NCBI RefSeq assembly: GCF_003626915.1
Contig: NZ_CP032570.1
Coordinates: 2,107,001-2,171,000, forward strand
Reading direction: 5' to 3'
Source: Tsuneonella amylolytica
GTDB taxonomy: Bacteria; Pseudomonadota; Alphaproteobacteria; Sphingomonadales; Sphingomonadaceae
Length of the DNA stretch: 64,000 nt
Part shown: positions 52,054 to 61,527 of the stretch, piece after piece
Layout of the letters: the number at the start of each line of letters is the position of its first letter
Numbering within the stretch: the stretch's first letter is position 1
Translations under genes and position numbers: made by a program
The notes under the pieces: generated by a model
Databases searched by the model: none
What the model was told of the DNA's origin: nothing
The model's input: only the letters and a program-made list of their open reading frames with translations

Positions 52054-54226
52054 GCTTGTCGAGCGTGATCGGATACTCGCGCACCCGCACGCCGGTGGCG
52101 TTGTAGATCGCGTTGGCGACCGCCGCGCCCGGCCCGCAGATGCCGAGCTCGCCGACACCCTTGGCCTTCAGCGGGCTGACCTTGTCGTCCAGCGTGTCGA
52201 GGAACACGACCTCCTGATGCGGGATGTCGGCGTGCACCGGCACTTCGTAGCCCGCAAGGTCGTGGTTGACGAAGAAACCGAAGCGCTTGTCGACCACGAG
52301 GTCTTCCATCAGCGCCGCCCCGGCGGACATCACCATCGCCCCGATGACCTGGCTGCGCGCCGACAGCGGGTTGAGGATGCGCCCCGCGTCGCACACCGCC
52401 AGCATCCGGCGGATACGCGTCTCGCCGGTGTACATGTCCACGCCCACTTCGGCGAAGTGCCCGGCGTACGTGCCGATATCGTAATCCTTCTGGAACGCGC
52501 CGAAGTCCATCTCGCCTTCGGCCGACATCGGGCCGGCTTCGGCCAGCTTCCGTGCGGTGCCGCCGCCCGTCACGCGCCCGTCGGCGAAGGTCGCGGCATC
52601 CGCGTCGAAGCCGAACTTTTCCGCCACCTTGCGGCGCAGTTCCACGCATGCGGCGTAGACGCCCGCGGTCGAGCTCGCCGCGCCCCACTGGCCGCCCGAG
52701 CCCGACGAGACCGGCATCCGCGAATCGCCGAGGTCCACGCGCACCGCGGACAGCGGCACGCCCATGCATTCTGCGGCGGTCTGCGCGATGATGGTATAGC
52801 TGCCCGTGCCGATGTCGGTCATGTCGGTCTCCACCCGGAGGCCGCCGTTCGCATCGAGGCTGACCCGGGCGGCCGACTTGGTGGTCGGTGCGCCGCGATA
52901 GCCGGCGGCGACACCCATGCCGACCAGCCAGCGCCCGTCGCGTACGCTCGCGGGCCTCGCGTTCCGCTTCGACCAGCCGAACCGATCGGCCCCCTGGCGC
53001 AGGCATTCGACGAGATGACGATCGGAAAACCGCTTCGACGGATCGGACGGCTTCGTCTCGGGCTCGTTGCGGATACGCAGTTCGACGGGGTCGATGCCGA
53101 GCTTTTCGGCGAGTCCGTCCATTGCCACCTCGAGCGCCATGTGCCCAGGTGCCTCGCCCGGAGCGCGCATCGCGTTGCCTTCGGGCAGGTCGAGTTCGGC
53201 GATATAGCTGGCGGTGAGGTTGTCCGGGCCGGCGTAGAGCGACCGGGTCTGGGCTGCGCCGTTCTCCGCGCTGCCGCCGGGCAGGTTGCCCGACCAGCAT
53301 TCGTGGCCCATCGCCAGGATGCGCCCGTCGCGATCCGCACCGATCCGCAGGCGCTGGATGGTCGCCGGGCGGTGGGTCGAGTTGTTGAACATCAACGGCC
53401 GCTGCATGGCGATCTTGACCGGTCGCTTCGCCGCCTTCGCCCCGAGCGCCGCCATGACAGCGTCGGCGCGAATGAACAGCTTGCCGCCGAATCCGCCGCC
53501 GACGAACGGCGAATCGAGCCGCACGTTTTCTTTCGGCATGCCCAGGATCTTCGCCAGCGCCCCGCGGCCCCAGTCGATCATCTGGTTGCTGGTCCACACG
53601 GTCAGCTTGTCGCCCTCCCACGCCGCAATGGTCGCGAAGGGCTCCATCATCGCATGCGCCTCGTCGGGCGTGGTGTAGGTCTCGTCGAGCTGGACCGGCG
53701 CGGCGGCGAAGGCCTTGGCGAAATCGCCGTTGCGCTTCACGTCTTCCGGTTCGCTCCAGCCGCGGGCGATCTTGGCACCGTCCTTGCCCTTGGCGAGTTC
53801 GTAGCGTCCGTCCGCCCGGTCGTAGCCGGTGCGGATGAGGCCGGCGGCGGCGCGCGCCTGCTCGAAGGTTTCGGCAACCACGACCGCGATCGCCTGGTGG
53901 TAGTGCGCGATGTCGCGCCCGCCGAACAGCGGCGCGGTGTTGAAGTTGCTGGTGCCCACCGGCTCGTGCTCGGTCGCGGCGACGATCGCGAGGACACCCG
54001 GCGCCTTGCGCGCGGCGGCAAGGTCCATCGAGGCGATGCGCCCCTTGGCGATGGCCGAACCGACGATGTAGCCGTAGGCCTGGCCCGAGACGACGTCGTG
54101 CCGTTCATAGGCATAGGGCGCGGTGCCGGTGACCTTGCGCGGCCCGTCGATGCGGCGGGTGGGCTTGCCGATGACTTTGGGATCGTCGACCAGGGTCTTG
54201 CCGGTGGCGGGGGCTTCGAATTTCAT
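52025..54226 (-). CDS. Aldehyde oxidoreductase molybdenum-binding subunit, PaoC-like
   Basis: 733 residues of the xanthine dehydrogenase family. GKPTRRIDGPRKVTGTAPYA opens the protein, VGGGFGGKLFIRADA is the molybdopterin-contact region, APGEAPGHMALEVAMDGLAEKLG follows and KAKGVGELGICGPG contains the catalytic Glu. With PaoA and PaoB it forms the heterotrimer that oxidises aldehydes, in E. coli periplasmic. It starts 4 nt after the FAD subunit's stop. Substrate specificity is not predictable by reading. Confidence 0.93.
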   Translation of the reverse strand: MKFEAPATGKTLVDDPKVIGKPTRRIDGPRKVTGTAPYAYERHDVVSGQAYGYIVGSAIAKGRIASMDLAAARKAPGVLAIVAATEHEPVGTSNFNTAPLFGGRDIAHYHQAIAVVVAETFEQARAAAGLIRTGYDRADGRYELAKGKDGAKIARGWSEPEDVKRNGDFAKAFAAAPVQLDETYTTPDEAHAMMEPFATIAAWEGDKLTVWTSNQMIDWGRGALAKILGMPKENVRLDSPFVGGGFGGKLFIRADAVMAALGAKAAKRPVKIAMQRPLMFNNSTHRPATIQRLRIGADRDGRILAMGHECWSGNLPGGSAENGAAQTRSLYAGPDNLTASYIAELDLPEGNAMRAPGEAPGHMALEVAMDGLAEKLGIDPVELRIRNEPETKPSDPSKRFSDRHLVECLRQGADRFGWSKRNARPASVRDGRWLVGMGVAAGYRGAPTTKSAARVSLDANGGLRVETDMTDIGTGSYTIIAQTAAECMGVPLSAVRVDLGDSRMPVSSGSGGQWGAASSTAGVYAACVELRRKVAEKFGFDADAATFADGRVTGGGTARKLAEAGPMSAEGEMDFGAFQKDYDIGTYAGHFAEVGVDMYTGETRIRRMLAVCDAGRILNPLSARSQVIGAMVMSAGAALMEDLVVDKRFGFFVNHDLAGYEVPVHADIPHQEVVFLDTLDDKVSPLKAKGVGELGICGPGAAVANAIYNATGVRVREYPITLDKLIEKLPAIA

Positions 54227-54230
54227 CGGA

Positions 54231-55181
54231 TCAGCTCCTCACATCGGCGAGCACGGCGGCCAGCGTGCGTTCGGCGAGCGGTATCTTGAAACGGTTGTCG
54301 TCGCGCGGGGTGGCACCGGCGAACGCCTGCTGCACCACAGCCTTAGCGCCGAGCGGCAGCGCGTCATCGGCCTTGGCGGTGCGCCACGGCCTGGGGGCAA
54401 CCCCGCCGAACGAGACACGGCCGCTACCGTCGGGCTGAATGATCGCCGCCACCGAGACCAGCGCGAAGGCATAGGATGCGCGGTCACGCACCTTGCGGTA
54501 GACGTGGGTACCGCCGACCGGTTTGGGCAGGACGACCGCGGTGACGAGTTCGCCGGGCTTGAGCGCGGTCTCGATCTCGGGCGTGTCGCCCCACAACCGG
54601 TGGAACTCGCTCGCCAAGATTGCGCGAGTCGTGCCGTCGGGCGCGATCGTCTCCACCACGGCGTCGAGCACGGTCATCGCGTTGGCCATGTCGCCGGGGT
54701 AGGTCGCGATGCACTTGTCCGACACGCCGACCACGCCGAGCTGGCGCGAAAAGCCGCCGACGGCCGCGCAGCCGCTGCCGGGCTTGCGCTTGTTGCAGGG
54801 CATGTTGGGGTCGTAGAAATACGGGCAGCGGGTGCGCTGGAGCATGTTGCCCGCGGTCGTCGCCTTGTTGCGGAGCTGGCCGCTGGCCCCCGCCTGAATC
54901 GCGCGGGTCAGCACGGCATAATCGCGCATAATGCGCGGATGGGCGCTGAGCGCGGTGTTTGTGACGAAGGCGCCGATGCGCAGGCCGCCCTCGGTCGTTT
55001 CCTCGATGCTGCCGAGCCCGGCGTCTTGAATGTCGACGAGGTGAGTGGGGGTTTCGATCTCGAGCTTCATGAGATCGAGCAGGTTGGTGCCGCCGGCGAT
55101 GAACTTGGCCCCCGGCCTCGCCGCGACCGCGCGGGCGGCGGCCTGGGGGTTGGCGGCGCGTTCGTAGGTGAAGCTGCGCAT
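54231..55181 (-). CDS. Aldehyde oxidoreductase FAD-binding subunit, PaoB-like
   Basis: 316 residues. [17 protein letters not shown] and [22 protein letters not shown] bind FAD in the CO-dehydrogenase flavoprotein fold. [23 protein letters not shown] contains the extra cysteines that hold a [4Fe-4S] cluster in E. coli PaoB but are absent from ordinary XDH flavin subunits, which supports the Pao type. It starts 3 nt after paoA. Confidence 0.93.
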   Translation of the reverse strand: MRSFTYERAANPQAAARAVAARPGAKFIAGGTNLLDLMKLEIETPTHLVDIQDAGLGSIEETTEGGLRIGAFVTNTALSAHPRIMRDYAVLTRAIQAGASGQLRNKATTAGNMLQRTRCPYFYDPNMPCNKRKPGSGCAAVGGFSRQLGVVGVSDKCIATYPGDMANAMTVLDAVVETIAPDGTTRAILASEFHRLWGDTPEIETALKPGELVTAVVLPKPVGGTHVYRKVRDRASYAFALVSVAAIIQPDGSGRVSFGGVAPRPWRTAKADDALPLGAKAVVQQAFAGATPRDDNRFKIPLAERTLAAVLADVRS

Positions 55182-55184
55182 GGT

Positions 55185-55820
55185 TCAGGCCCCCGCCACG
55201 TCGGTGATCGCCGCGACGATGTTTGAATAGGCGCCGCAGCGGCAGATGTTGCCGCTCATGCGCTCGCGGATTTCGCTGTCGCTCGCGCGCATCTTCGCGC
55301 CGAGTTCGCCGGTCACGTGGCTCGGCACGCCGCGCTCTATTTCCTTCAGCATCGCGACCGACGAACAGATCTGCCCCGGCGTGCAATATCCGCACTGGTA
55401 GCCGTCGTGCTCGACGAAGGAGTCCTGCATCGGGTGGAGGCTGCCGGGCGATCCCAGCCCCTCGATCGTGGTCACCTCGTCCCCGGCATGCTGGACGGCG
55501 AGGGAGAGGCAGGAGTTGATCCGGTCCCCGTTCACCATGACGGTGCACGCGCCGCACTGGCCGTGGTCGCAGCCCTTCTTGGTGCCGGTCAGCTGCAGGT
55601 GTTCGCGCAGCGCGTCGAGCAGGGTGGTGCGGGGGTCGAGCGAAAGGGTGCGCTCGCTGCCGTTGACCTTGAGCGTCACCGGCATCCGCGCCGTGGCGCT
55701 GCCCCCAGCGGCGGCGAGGGCCGACTGCGCGCGTGCGGCCGGTGCCGACAGCGCCGCCGCCCCCGCGGCCGAACTGCCGAGGAGAGCCCGCCGAGACAGG
55801 GGCAGGATCGGTTCGCTCAT
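55185..55820 (-). CDS. Aldehyde oxidoreductase iron-sulfur subunit, PaoA-like, Tat-exported
   Basis: 211 residues. A twin-arginine signal, LSRRALLGSSAAG with a hydrophobic stretch ending PAARAQ, indicates Tat export of the folded complex. The two [2Fe-2S] sites follow: plant-type CDHGQCGAC plus a distal Cys (SCLSL), and CGYCTPG with CRCG near the C-terminus. Longer starts add only unrelated residues, so the ATG at 55820 was used. It is the first gene of paoABC, 86 nt after the AraC gene on the same strand. Confidence 0.94.
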   Translation of the reverse strand: MSEPILPLSRRALLGSSAAGAAALSAPAARAQSALAAAGGSATARMPVTLKVNGSERTLSLDPRTTLLDALREHLQLTGTKKGCDHGQCGACTVMVNGDRINSCLSLAVQHAGDEVTTIEGLGSPGSLHPMQDSFVEHDGYQCGYCTPGQICSSVAMLKEIERGVPSHVTGELGAKMRASDSEIRERMSGNICRCGAYSNIVAAITDVAGA

Positions 55821-55906
55821 TTCGAAAACTCCCGTTACGTTCGTTGTCGTGGGGGAGTTTGCGGCGAGGATCAAGGCGAGCGGCGCGAAAACGCGCACCG
55901 GCATGG

Positions 55907-56926
55907 TCAGACCTGGTCCGACTGACGAGACCCTATCGCGCGGAACCAGGCTGACAGCGAGGTCGGACCGGTCGCGCCGGAGGTATCGAAGATCGCCTTC
56001 CCGCTTGGCGCGCCGAGCTCCTTCGGGCTGAACCCGTACCGCTTGCGGAACGCGCGGGCGAAGCTGTCCTCCGAGGCGAAACCGCGCGCGCGGGCAATCG
56101 CCTCGATCCGGCCACTACGGCGCGGAGTAGTGTTGAGATCGTCGAATGCCGCTTCCAGACGCCGGTTGCGGATGAACGTCGCCACCCCGCCGATCCGTTC
56201 GAACTGACGGTAGAGGTTGGAGCGGGATAGACCGAACCTTTCGCACAGATGGTCGGCATCGAGGGACCGCAAACCGAGATTGTCTTCGATGTAGGCGACG
56301 ACCTCGGCGTTGCCGTGGAGCCTCGGGGAGGCGGCGCCGTCCTCCGCGCCCAGATCTTCCAGCACCGCCGACACGGTCGCGACGGTGACCCGCACGATCT
56401 CGGGCGCATCGCTTGCGGCGGCATTCTCGCAGACCGACCACAACGACCGCAGATGTGCGGCGAGCATCCGGCCGGCCGGAGTCTGCGGCGTCAGGACCGT
56501 GCCATGCAGATTGCGGTCGCGCACGTGCGCGGGAAGCAGCCTGCGGGGTACGACGAGATTGAGGTTGGCGAAGCGGGTCGCCCAGGTGTCGAACGTACGG
56601 GCGAGGTCGAAAAGGACGATATCGCCGGGTTCGACGACACACGGGGCGCGGTCGGCGATCCCTTCGAAGCCGCCTTCGAGGTAGAGCTGTACGAGCAGGT
56701 GGTCGATCCCGCTGCGGGCGACGAGGGCGGGGTCGCGAACGAAGCGGTGGGCAACGCTGGCAGACGCGCCAAACAGGACTTCGCCGAGCGAATAGGAACT
56801 GATCGCGGCACGGAACGGTGTTTCGACCGGTTCGACCGCGAACAGCATCGCAGTCGCTTCGCGCCACTGGTCCAGGGCCGCGACGCCGGTGTCTGCCGAG
56901 AGGCCCAGTCTGGGCAGCTTATTCAT
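55907..56926 (-). CDS. AraC-family transcriptional regulator
   Basis: 339 residues. A sensor N-terminal domain (about 1-200, with a cupin-like VVEPGDIVLFDLARTFDTWAT) precedes two HTHs: LDADHLCERFGLSRSNLYRQFERIGG and GFASEDSFARAFRKRYGFSPKELG, the latter being the conserved AraC C-terminus. The ATG at 56926 has GGAGA 10 nt upstream. It is immediately upstream of paoABC on the same strand and could activate it in response to an aldehyde or acid; that is inferred. Confidence 0.92.
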   Translation of the reverse strand: MNKLPRLGLSADTGVAALDQWREATAMLFAVEPVETPFRAAISSYSLGEVLFGASASVAHRFVRDPALVARSGIDHLLVQLYLEGGFEGIADRAPCVVEPGDIVLFDLARTFDTWATRFANLNLVVPRRLLPAHVRDRNLHGTVLTPQTPAGRMLAAHLRSLWSVCENAAASDAPEIVRVTVATVSAVLEDLGAEDGAASPRLHGNAEVVAYIEDNLGLRSLDADHLCERFGLSRSNLYRQFERIGGVATFIRNRRLEAAFDDLNTTPRRSGRIEAIARARGFASEDSFARAFRKRYGFSPKELGAPSGKAIFDTSGATGPTSLSAWFRAIGSRQSDQV

Positions 56927-57290
56927 GCACAAGGTCTCCGTCCCGTGACCGAGTCGAGGGGTTAGGTGGCGACCTTGTTTTTCGGCTGCATGGTCGGACT
57001 GGTGTCCCTGCGCAACCAATTTTTCCGACACAACGTCCCGAAATAGCAGCACGGAATCCCAAGATTGGTTAATAAAATTGACTCTCCGTTAGCCGCGTAA
57101 GATTGGGTTTCTCGGACGAGCGCCGCTGTCGGCGGAATGTTCGGGATTGAAATCGCAAGGTATTTCAAACCGACATCTACGACGAGACGGCCCGCCGGGG
57201 TAGCATACAGAAAGTTAACGGCTGTCGGCATCGTGCCGGTCGCCGATCGAACGACCGCCATCGGATTGCGGTCGACAGGGGATTTACGTC
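56927..57290. promoter_or_regulatory. Divergent region between araC-type gene and pilus operon
   Basis: 364 nt holding no gene I can support. It contains the most A/T-rich stretch of this part of the window, around 57060-57085 (ttggttaataaaattgact), which probably includes one or both divergent promoters. I did not find a match good enough to name -35/-10 pairs, a riboswitch or an inverted repeat. Confidence 0.4.
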
Positions 57291-57917
57291 GTGCGCAAAA
57301 CACGTTTCGCATCGGTGGCAATGGCAGCGGCGCTGGCCGCGGTCGCCTCGTCGGCGGGCGCGGCGTGCGGCCAGTATGTGACCTGCTACGAGAACGACAC
57401 GCTGACGCTGCGCATCCCGGTCACCGCCTCGGTCGGCGGCCGCTGCCAGTTCGCGACCGGCGGCGCCCCGTCGGGTTCGTACACCATCCCAGGCTACATC
57501 GACACGACGACCTGGAGCAACGATTTCCAGTTCACGATCGACTGCAACACTCCTGCCAGGGTGGGCGTCGTTTCGGCGAACGGCGGGCTCAAGACCGGCG
57601 CGGCGATCACCGACGCCGGCTATCTCGGCATCGCGCCCTACGACGTGGCGCTGTTCCTCGACGGCAACACCGCCGACGTCTCCGGTGCCTGCGCCGCGTC
57701 CTCCTTGAGTGCGGCGGCAGGGACCGACTGCGGATTCCGCGGTCCGGCCTCAACGACCCGCGGACTGTTCATGCCCGGTCCGTCGCAGGGCCAGACCGGA
57801 TCGAAGCTTACCGTCAGCGCCCCGGCCTATGCCACGACCCAGGCCGGAGCCACCACCACTCTCGTCAGCGGGTCGTACACCGACACGCTGACCATCACCA
57901 TCGCTGCCGCGCCATGA
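57291..57917 (+). CDS. Secreted spore-coat-U/pilin-like protein 1
   Basis: 208 residues beginning with GTG; signal peptide ends SSAGA. It has five or more cysteines (ACGQYVTCYEN, GRCQF, IDCNT, GACAASS, DCGF), more than its operon siblings, and a beta-rich body ending SGSYTDTLTITIAAAP, the usual final strand of spore-coat-U (SCPU) domain pilins. It leads a chaperone-usher operon. Likely a major or tip subunit exported via the periplasmic chaperone. Confidence 0.75.
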   Translation: MRKTRFASVAMAAALAAVASSAGAACGQYVTCYENDTLTLRIPVTASVGGRCQFATGGAPSGSYTIPGYIDTTTWSNDFQFTIDCNTPARVGVVSANGGLKTGAAITDAGYLGIAPYDVALFLDGNTADVSGACAASSLSAAAGTDCGFRGPASTTRGLFMPGPSQGQTGSKLTVSAPAYATTQAGATTTLVSGSYTDTLTITIAAAP

Positions 57918-57997
57918 TCAGTGCGGCACCCATTCGCGGGGCAGGGATCGTCCCGCACAACACAGGCCATCGGACGGCCACTCTGGAGTACACGAAG

Positions 57998-58573
57998 ATG
58001 AAGAAGCTCGCTCTCGCCGCGCTGGCCGCCTCGGCTGCCATCGCCAGCCCCGCCATGGCGCAGACCGTCAGCGGCACCGTGAACCTCAACGGTACGGTCG
58101 CCCCCAAGTGCCTCGCGGTGAGCGAAGGCGCTGCCGCCACCACGTTCACCCGCAGCGTGAACTTCGCCGAACTGGCCCAGGCCGACGGCACGCTCCGCAC
58201 CGGCCTTGCGGGTGAATTCGACGGCGCCGTCGCCGCGGTCCGCGTCGTGTGCACCACCGCCGCGCCGGTCATCTCGGTCAATGCCGATCCGCTCGCCATC
58301 CAGAACGCTACGGCGCCGACTTCGGGCTACGACAACAGCATCGACTACGATGCCCACGTCGCGCTGACCCTGACCGGCGGCACCACGGCGACCAAGACCA
58401 ACCGCACCGTCGATGCACCGCTGGTTGCCGACCCGGTCGGTGGCCGTCTGGCCGGAAGCGGCAGCAACCTCGTCATCACCGCCGACAACTTCCGCACCAA
58501 TGCCGCCACCGACATTCTCGAAGCCGGCGCCTACAGCGGCCAGATCGCCATCGTCATCGCTCCCGGCGCCTGA
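57998..58573 (+). CDS. Secreted pilin-like protein 2 (SCPU-like)
   Basis: 191 residues, signal peptide ending SPAMA. TVNLNGTVAPKCLAVSEG and a later VVCTTAAPVISVNAD give the two-cysteine pattern of small chaperone-usher pilins; the last strand is AGAYSGQIAIVIAPGA. The G-rich final strand suits donor-strand exchange. 80 nt after pilin 1. Family assignment rests on context and pattern. Confidence 0.72.
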   Translation: MKKLALAALAASAAIASPAMAQTVSGTVNLNGTVAPKCLAVSEGAAATTFTRSVNFAELAQADGTLRTGLAGEFDGAVAAVRVVCTTAAPVISVNADPLAIQNATAPTSGYDNSIDYDAHVALTLTGGTTATKTNRTVDAPLVADPVGGRLAGSGSNLVITADNFRTNAATDILEAGAYSGQIAIVIAPGA

Positions 58574-58599
58574 TCGGCCCGGTTTTCAGGAGCATACCA

Positions 58600-59133
58600 A
58601 TGCGTAACCTCGCACTTCTCGCCCTGCCGATCGCGATGGCCGCCGCGCCCGCGTTCGCGCAGGATGCGACCGGCACCGTCGACATCGACGGCAGCGTCGC
58701 CGGCCGCTGCCTCTTCACCGTGCCGAACGAAACCATCTCGCTGGGCGAAATGGCGCTGGGCGGAGCCGACACCAACGCCGGCAAGCTCGACGCGAGCAAG
58801 GTGAACGGCCGGTCCGCCACGCTAAAGGGCTGGTGCAACAACGCCGCCGCCGGGATGACGGTCAAGGCCTTCGCGCTGGAAAACACGGCCGCCGCGGCGA
58901 CCGGGTTCACCAACCGGGTGGATTTCACCGCCACCGCGACCGCCAACAGCGTGGCGGCGACCGATACGACGACGACCGACCTCGCCGGCGATACGGCCAC
59001 GGTGGGCCTGTTCACCGGCGACGTCGTGGTGGATCTGTCGGACGCCGATGCGGGCAACGCCCTCCTCGTGGCCGGCACCTACAACGGCTCGGTTGAGGTG
59101 ACCCTGTCGCCGATGTTCATGCCGCCGGTCTGA
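58600..59133 (+). CDS. Secreted pilin-like protein 3 (SCPU-like)
   Basis: 177 residues, signal peptide ending PAFAQ. DGSVAGRCLFTVPNE and GWCNNAAAGMTVKAF provide the two cysteines; the end is AGTYNGSVEVTLSPMFMPPV. The body is rich in Thr and Ala. Starts after AGGAG and 27 nt beyond pilin 2's stop. One of seven distinct subunits; low mutual identity suggests different positions in the fibre. Confidence 0.72.
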   Translation: MRNLALLALPIAMAAAPAFAQDATGTVDIDGSVAGRCLFTVPNETISLGEMALGGADTNAGKLDASKVNGRSATLKGWCNNAAAGMTVKAFALENTAAAATGFTNRVDFTATATANSVAATDTTTTDLAGDTATVGLFTGDVVVDLSDADAGNALLVAGTYNGSVEVTLSPMFMPPV

Positions 59134-59161
59134 CGCCGAAAGCCTTCCGGGAGATACCGCC

Positions 59162-59740
59162 ATGCGGACCATGATGTTGCTACCGATCCTCGCCGCCGCC
59201 GCCGGCATGTCGGCACCTGCCCCGGCGCAGGATTCCGACACCGGCGAGGTCGCCGTCAGCGGCAATGTCGTTCCGCTGTGCCTGCTGGGCGCGCCGTCCT
59301 CCGCCACCGTCGACCTTGGCAACATGGTCGCGGTTTCGGGGACGCGCACCGGGCGGATCCGCGCGATCGGCGCGCAGGTGGTCACTCTCCCGGCAAGCTT
59401 CTGCAACTATGCCGGATCGATGCTGACCGTGGACGCGACCGCGCTGGTCGAAACCACGGGCGGCACTGCCGCGGCCCCAGCCAACTTCGCACGGGCGGTC
59501 AACTTCACCGCGACGGCGGGCCAGTGGGGCGGGGGCAGCGCGGCGGCGACGTCGGCGGCAAACGCCAGCGGCAGCGGCTCGACGGCTCGCGGCACCAGCG
59601 CGGTGCAGCCGACGCCGCGCCAGACCGACATCGCCGTGACCCTTTCGGACTTTTCCGTTCCCGGCGATGCGCTGCTGGTCGCGGGCGACTACGCGGGCAT
59701 CGTCAAGGTGACGCTCGGCCCGTCGACCACGGGCAACTGA
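59162..59740 (+). CDS. Secreted pilin-like protein 4 (SCPU-like)
   Basis: 192 residues, signal peptide ending APAQ. SGNVVPLCLLGAPSS and LPASFCNYAGSMLTVDATA hold the cysteine pair. A low-complexity segment (GGGSAAATSAANASGSGST) interrupts the fold near residues 120-140, and the final strand is AGDYAGIVKVTLGPST. Same operon and orientation. Confidence 0.72.
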   Translation: MRTMMLLPILAAAAGMSAPAPAQDSDTGEVAVSGNVVPLCLLGAPSSATVDLGNMVAVSGTRTGRIRAIGAQVVTLPASFCNYAGSMLTVDATALVETTGGTAAAPANFARAVNFTATAGQWGGGSAAATSAANASGSGSTARGTSAVQPTPRQTDIAVTLSDFSVPGDALLVAGDYAGIVKVTLGPSTTGN

Positions 59741-59758
59741 CGCGAAGGATTGCGTATC

Positions 59759-60322
59759 ATGAAGACGGTTTCCGCATCCATCCTGGGCCTTGCCCTGACC
59801 GCCGTACCCGCGGCGGCGCAGGCGCAGAACGCCGGTGCGACCGACACCCGCGACTTCGCGGTGATCGGCAGCGTGCCCACGCTATGTTCCGGCGGCACGC
59901 TGACGGGTGGCGGACAGACGTTCGACCTCGGCGTGCTGGTCAATACCACGACCGGGCTTTTGCGCACCGATCTCTCGGCGAGCGCGCGCACGCTTGTGGG
60001 CTCGTTCTGCACGCAGCGCAGCACGATCAGCATCAATGCCACGCCGATGACTGCGCAGTCCTTCACCGCCACACCGCCCGCCGGCTTCAGCCGTTCGGTC
60101 GATTACACCGCGACCGCATCGGGCTGGACGGCCACGCCAGCAAGCTTCCGCACCTCGGCCGCGTCGAACGCAGCCGCGAGCCAAACCCGCGACACGCCGT
60201 TCACCGGCGATATCGCGGTCTCGGTCGCCGATTTCGCGACGACCGGCGGCAACACCCTGCGGCTTGTCGCGGATACAGTTTACCGCGGCACGATCACCGT
60301 CGTGATCACGGGCGCCAACTGA
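59759..60322 (+). CDS. Secreted pilin-like protein 5 (SCPU-like)
   Basis: 187 residues from the ATG at 59759 (a TTG 9 nt upstream is less likely; GAAGGA precedes). The signal ends AAAQA. IGSVPTLCSGGTLTG and VGSFCTQRSTISINATPM hold the cysteines; the end is ADTVYRGTITVVITGAN. Similar in layout to pilin 4. Confidence 0.72.
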   Translation: MKTVSASILGLALTAVPAAAQAQNAGATDTRDFAVIGSVPTLCSGGTLTGGGQTFDLGVLVNTTTGLLRTDLSASARTLVGSFCTQRSTISINATPMTAQSFTATPPAGFSRSVDYTATASGWTATPASFRTSAASNAAASQTRDTPFTGDIAVSVADFATTGGNTLRLVADTVYRGTITVVITGAN

Positions 60323-60323
60323 G

Positions 60324-60926
60324 ATGATCGCGCGGGCCTGCCTCGTCCTCGCCGTCGCCGCCGCGGGCGCCTTCGCGCCAGGGGCTGCGCAGGCGCAGCA
60401 GTCGATGATGCAGAGCCAGCAGCTGACCGTCGGCGGAAACACGCCGCAGGTCTGCACGCTGGCGCAAGGCGACCTCAGGACCGGGCAGCTCATCAACTTC
60501 CGCGGCACCGACGGCGATACGCTGCGGGTGCTCGAACTCGTCGATCCGCGCACGCTGGCGGCGAAATCCGCCCGCGCAACGGTGATGCTGGGGGCGGTGT
60601 GCAACTTCCCCCACCGGGTGAGGGTGGAGACGCAGGACAACGGGCTATGGCCGATCGAGGGGCCGGTTGCGCCGACCACGCCCGATTTCGCCACTGCGCT
60701 GCCCTACCGCATATCCTTCGACTGGGCCGACCGGACCGGCCGGCTGGAGGCTGACGCGAAAGTGCGCAGCGCCCGCGAAGCCCGGACCGATATCGACAGC
60801 CCCGCCGCCGGCGAGCTGACGCTGACCATCGAGATGGACGCGGGCAGTTCCAACACGCAGATCGGTGCCCCGGTCCTCGCCGGAGCGTACGCCGACACCC
60901 TGCGCATCTATCTGGAGCCGCGCTGA
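60324..60926 (+). CDS. Secreted pilin-like protein 6
   Basis: 200 residues, signal ending AQAQ. TPQVCTLAQGDLRTGQLINFRG and MLGAVCNFPHRVRVETQDNGL contain the cysteines; PYRISFDWADRTGRLEADAKV and a last strand AGAYADTLRIYLEPR follow. Its body pattern (LPYRIxxDWA…) is shared with pilin 7, so these two form a sub-pair that may be adaptor or tip subunits. It begins 1 nt after pilin 5's stop. Confidence 0.74.
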   Translation: MIARACLVLAVAAAGAFAPGAAQAQQSMMQSQQLTVGGNTPQVCTLAQGDLRTGQLINFRGTDGDTLRVLELVDPRTLAAKSARATVMLGAVCNFPHRVRVETQDNGLWPIEGPVAPTTPDFATALPYRISFDWADRTGRLEADAKVRSAREARTDIDSPAAGELTLTIEMDAGSSNTQIGAPVLAGAYADTLRIYLEPR

Positions 60927-61507
60927 TGAACCGCCGTCCGCTCCTTACTATCGCACTCCTCGCGGCAACGGCCGCGCCGCTCTCCGCGCAGGATACCGGC
61001 GCTTCGGCCACCCGCACCCTTCGGTTCGCCGCCATCGCCGCCCCGGCCTGCGTGATCGACGCGGCCACCGCATCGCGCGGGGCGGTCAACGCGGCCTTTA
61101 CGCCCGACGGCAACGGCGGCGGCACGATCGCGATCGCCGAACTGGTCGATCCGCAGACGGCCGAACCAAGGGGCTCCAGCATCGACCTGGCCCTTCCGGT
61201 GCGGTGCAACGCAGCGCACCGGCTCGTCGTCGTCAGCAACCAGGGCGGTCTGCTGCGCGCAGGCGGACAGCAGACCAACCGACTGACGCGCAACGGCTTC
61301 GCCGACCTGCTGCCCTACCGGATCGACGTCGACTGGGCAGGCTCCACCGGCAGCGCTGTCAGCGATACCGGACCGGCGATCGCGGGCGCGCAGACGGCTG
61401 CCAGCGGCGAGCTGCGCCTGCGCGTGGCGACCGATCCCGGCGGCGGCGCACTGGTCGCCGGCCGCTATTCCGACGCGATCACGATCCGGTTCGAGCCGGC
61501 GTCCTGA
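60926..61507 (+). CDS. Secreted pilin-like protein 7
   Basis: 193 residues, signal ending PLSAQ. APACVIDAATASRG and ALPVRCNAAHRLVVVSNQGGLLR give the cysteines; LLPYRIDVDWAGSTG recalls pilin 6 and the end is AGRYSDAITIRFEPAS. It overlaps pilin 6 by 1 nt and is followed by the chaperone gene. Confidence 0.74.
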   Translation: MNRRPLLTIALLAATAAPLSAQDTGASATRTLRFAAIAAPACVIDAATASRGAVNAAFTPDGNGGGTIAIAELVDPQTAEPRGSSIDLALPVRCNAAHRLVVVSNQGGLLRAGGQQTNRLTRNGFADLLPYRIDVDWAGSTGSAVSDTGPAIAGAQTAASGELRLRVATDPGGGALVAGRYSDAITIRFEPAS

Positions 61508-61527
61508 GTATTTTGAGGGTTACGAGA

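Noticed and set aside
51980-54289. A 769-codon open frame on the plus strand opposite paoC
   Set aside because: Antisense to a clear molybdoenzyme gene; low-complexity histidine/arginine-rich translation.
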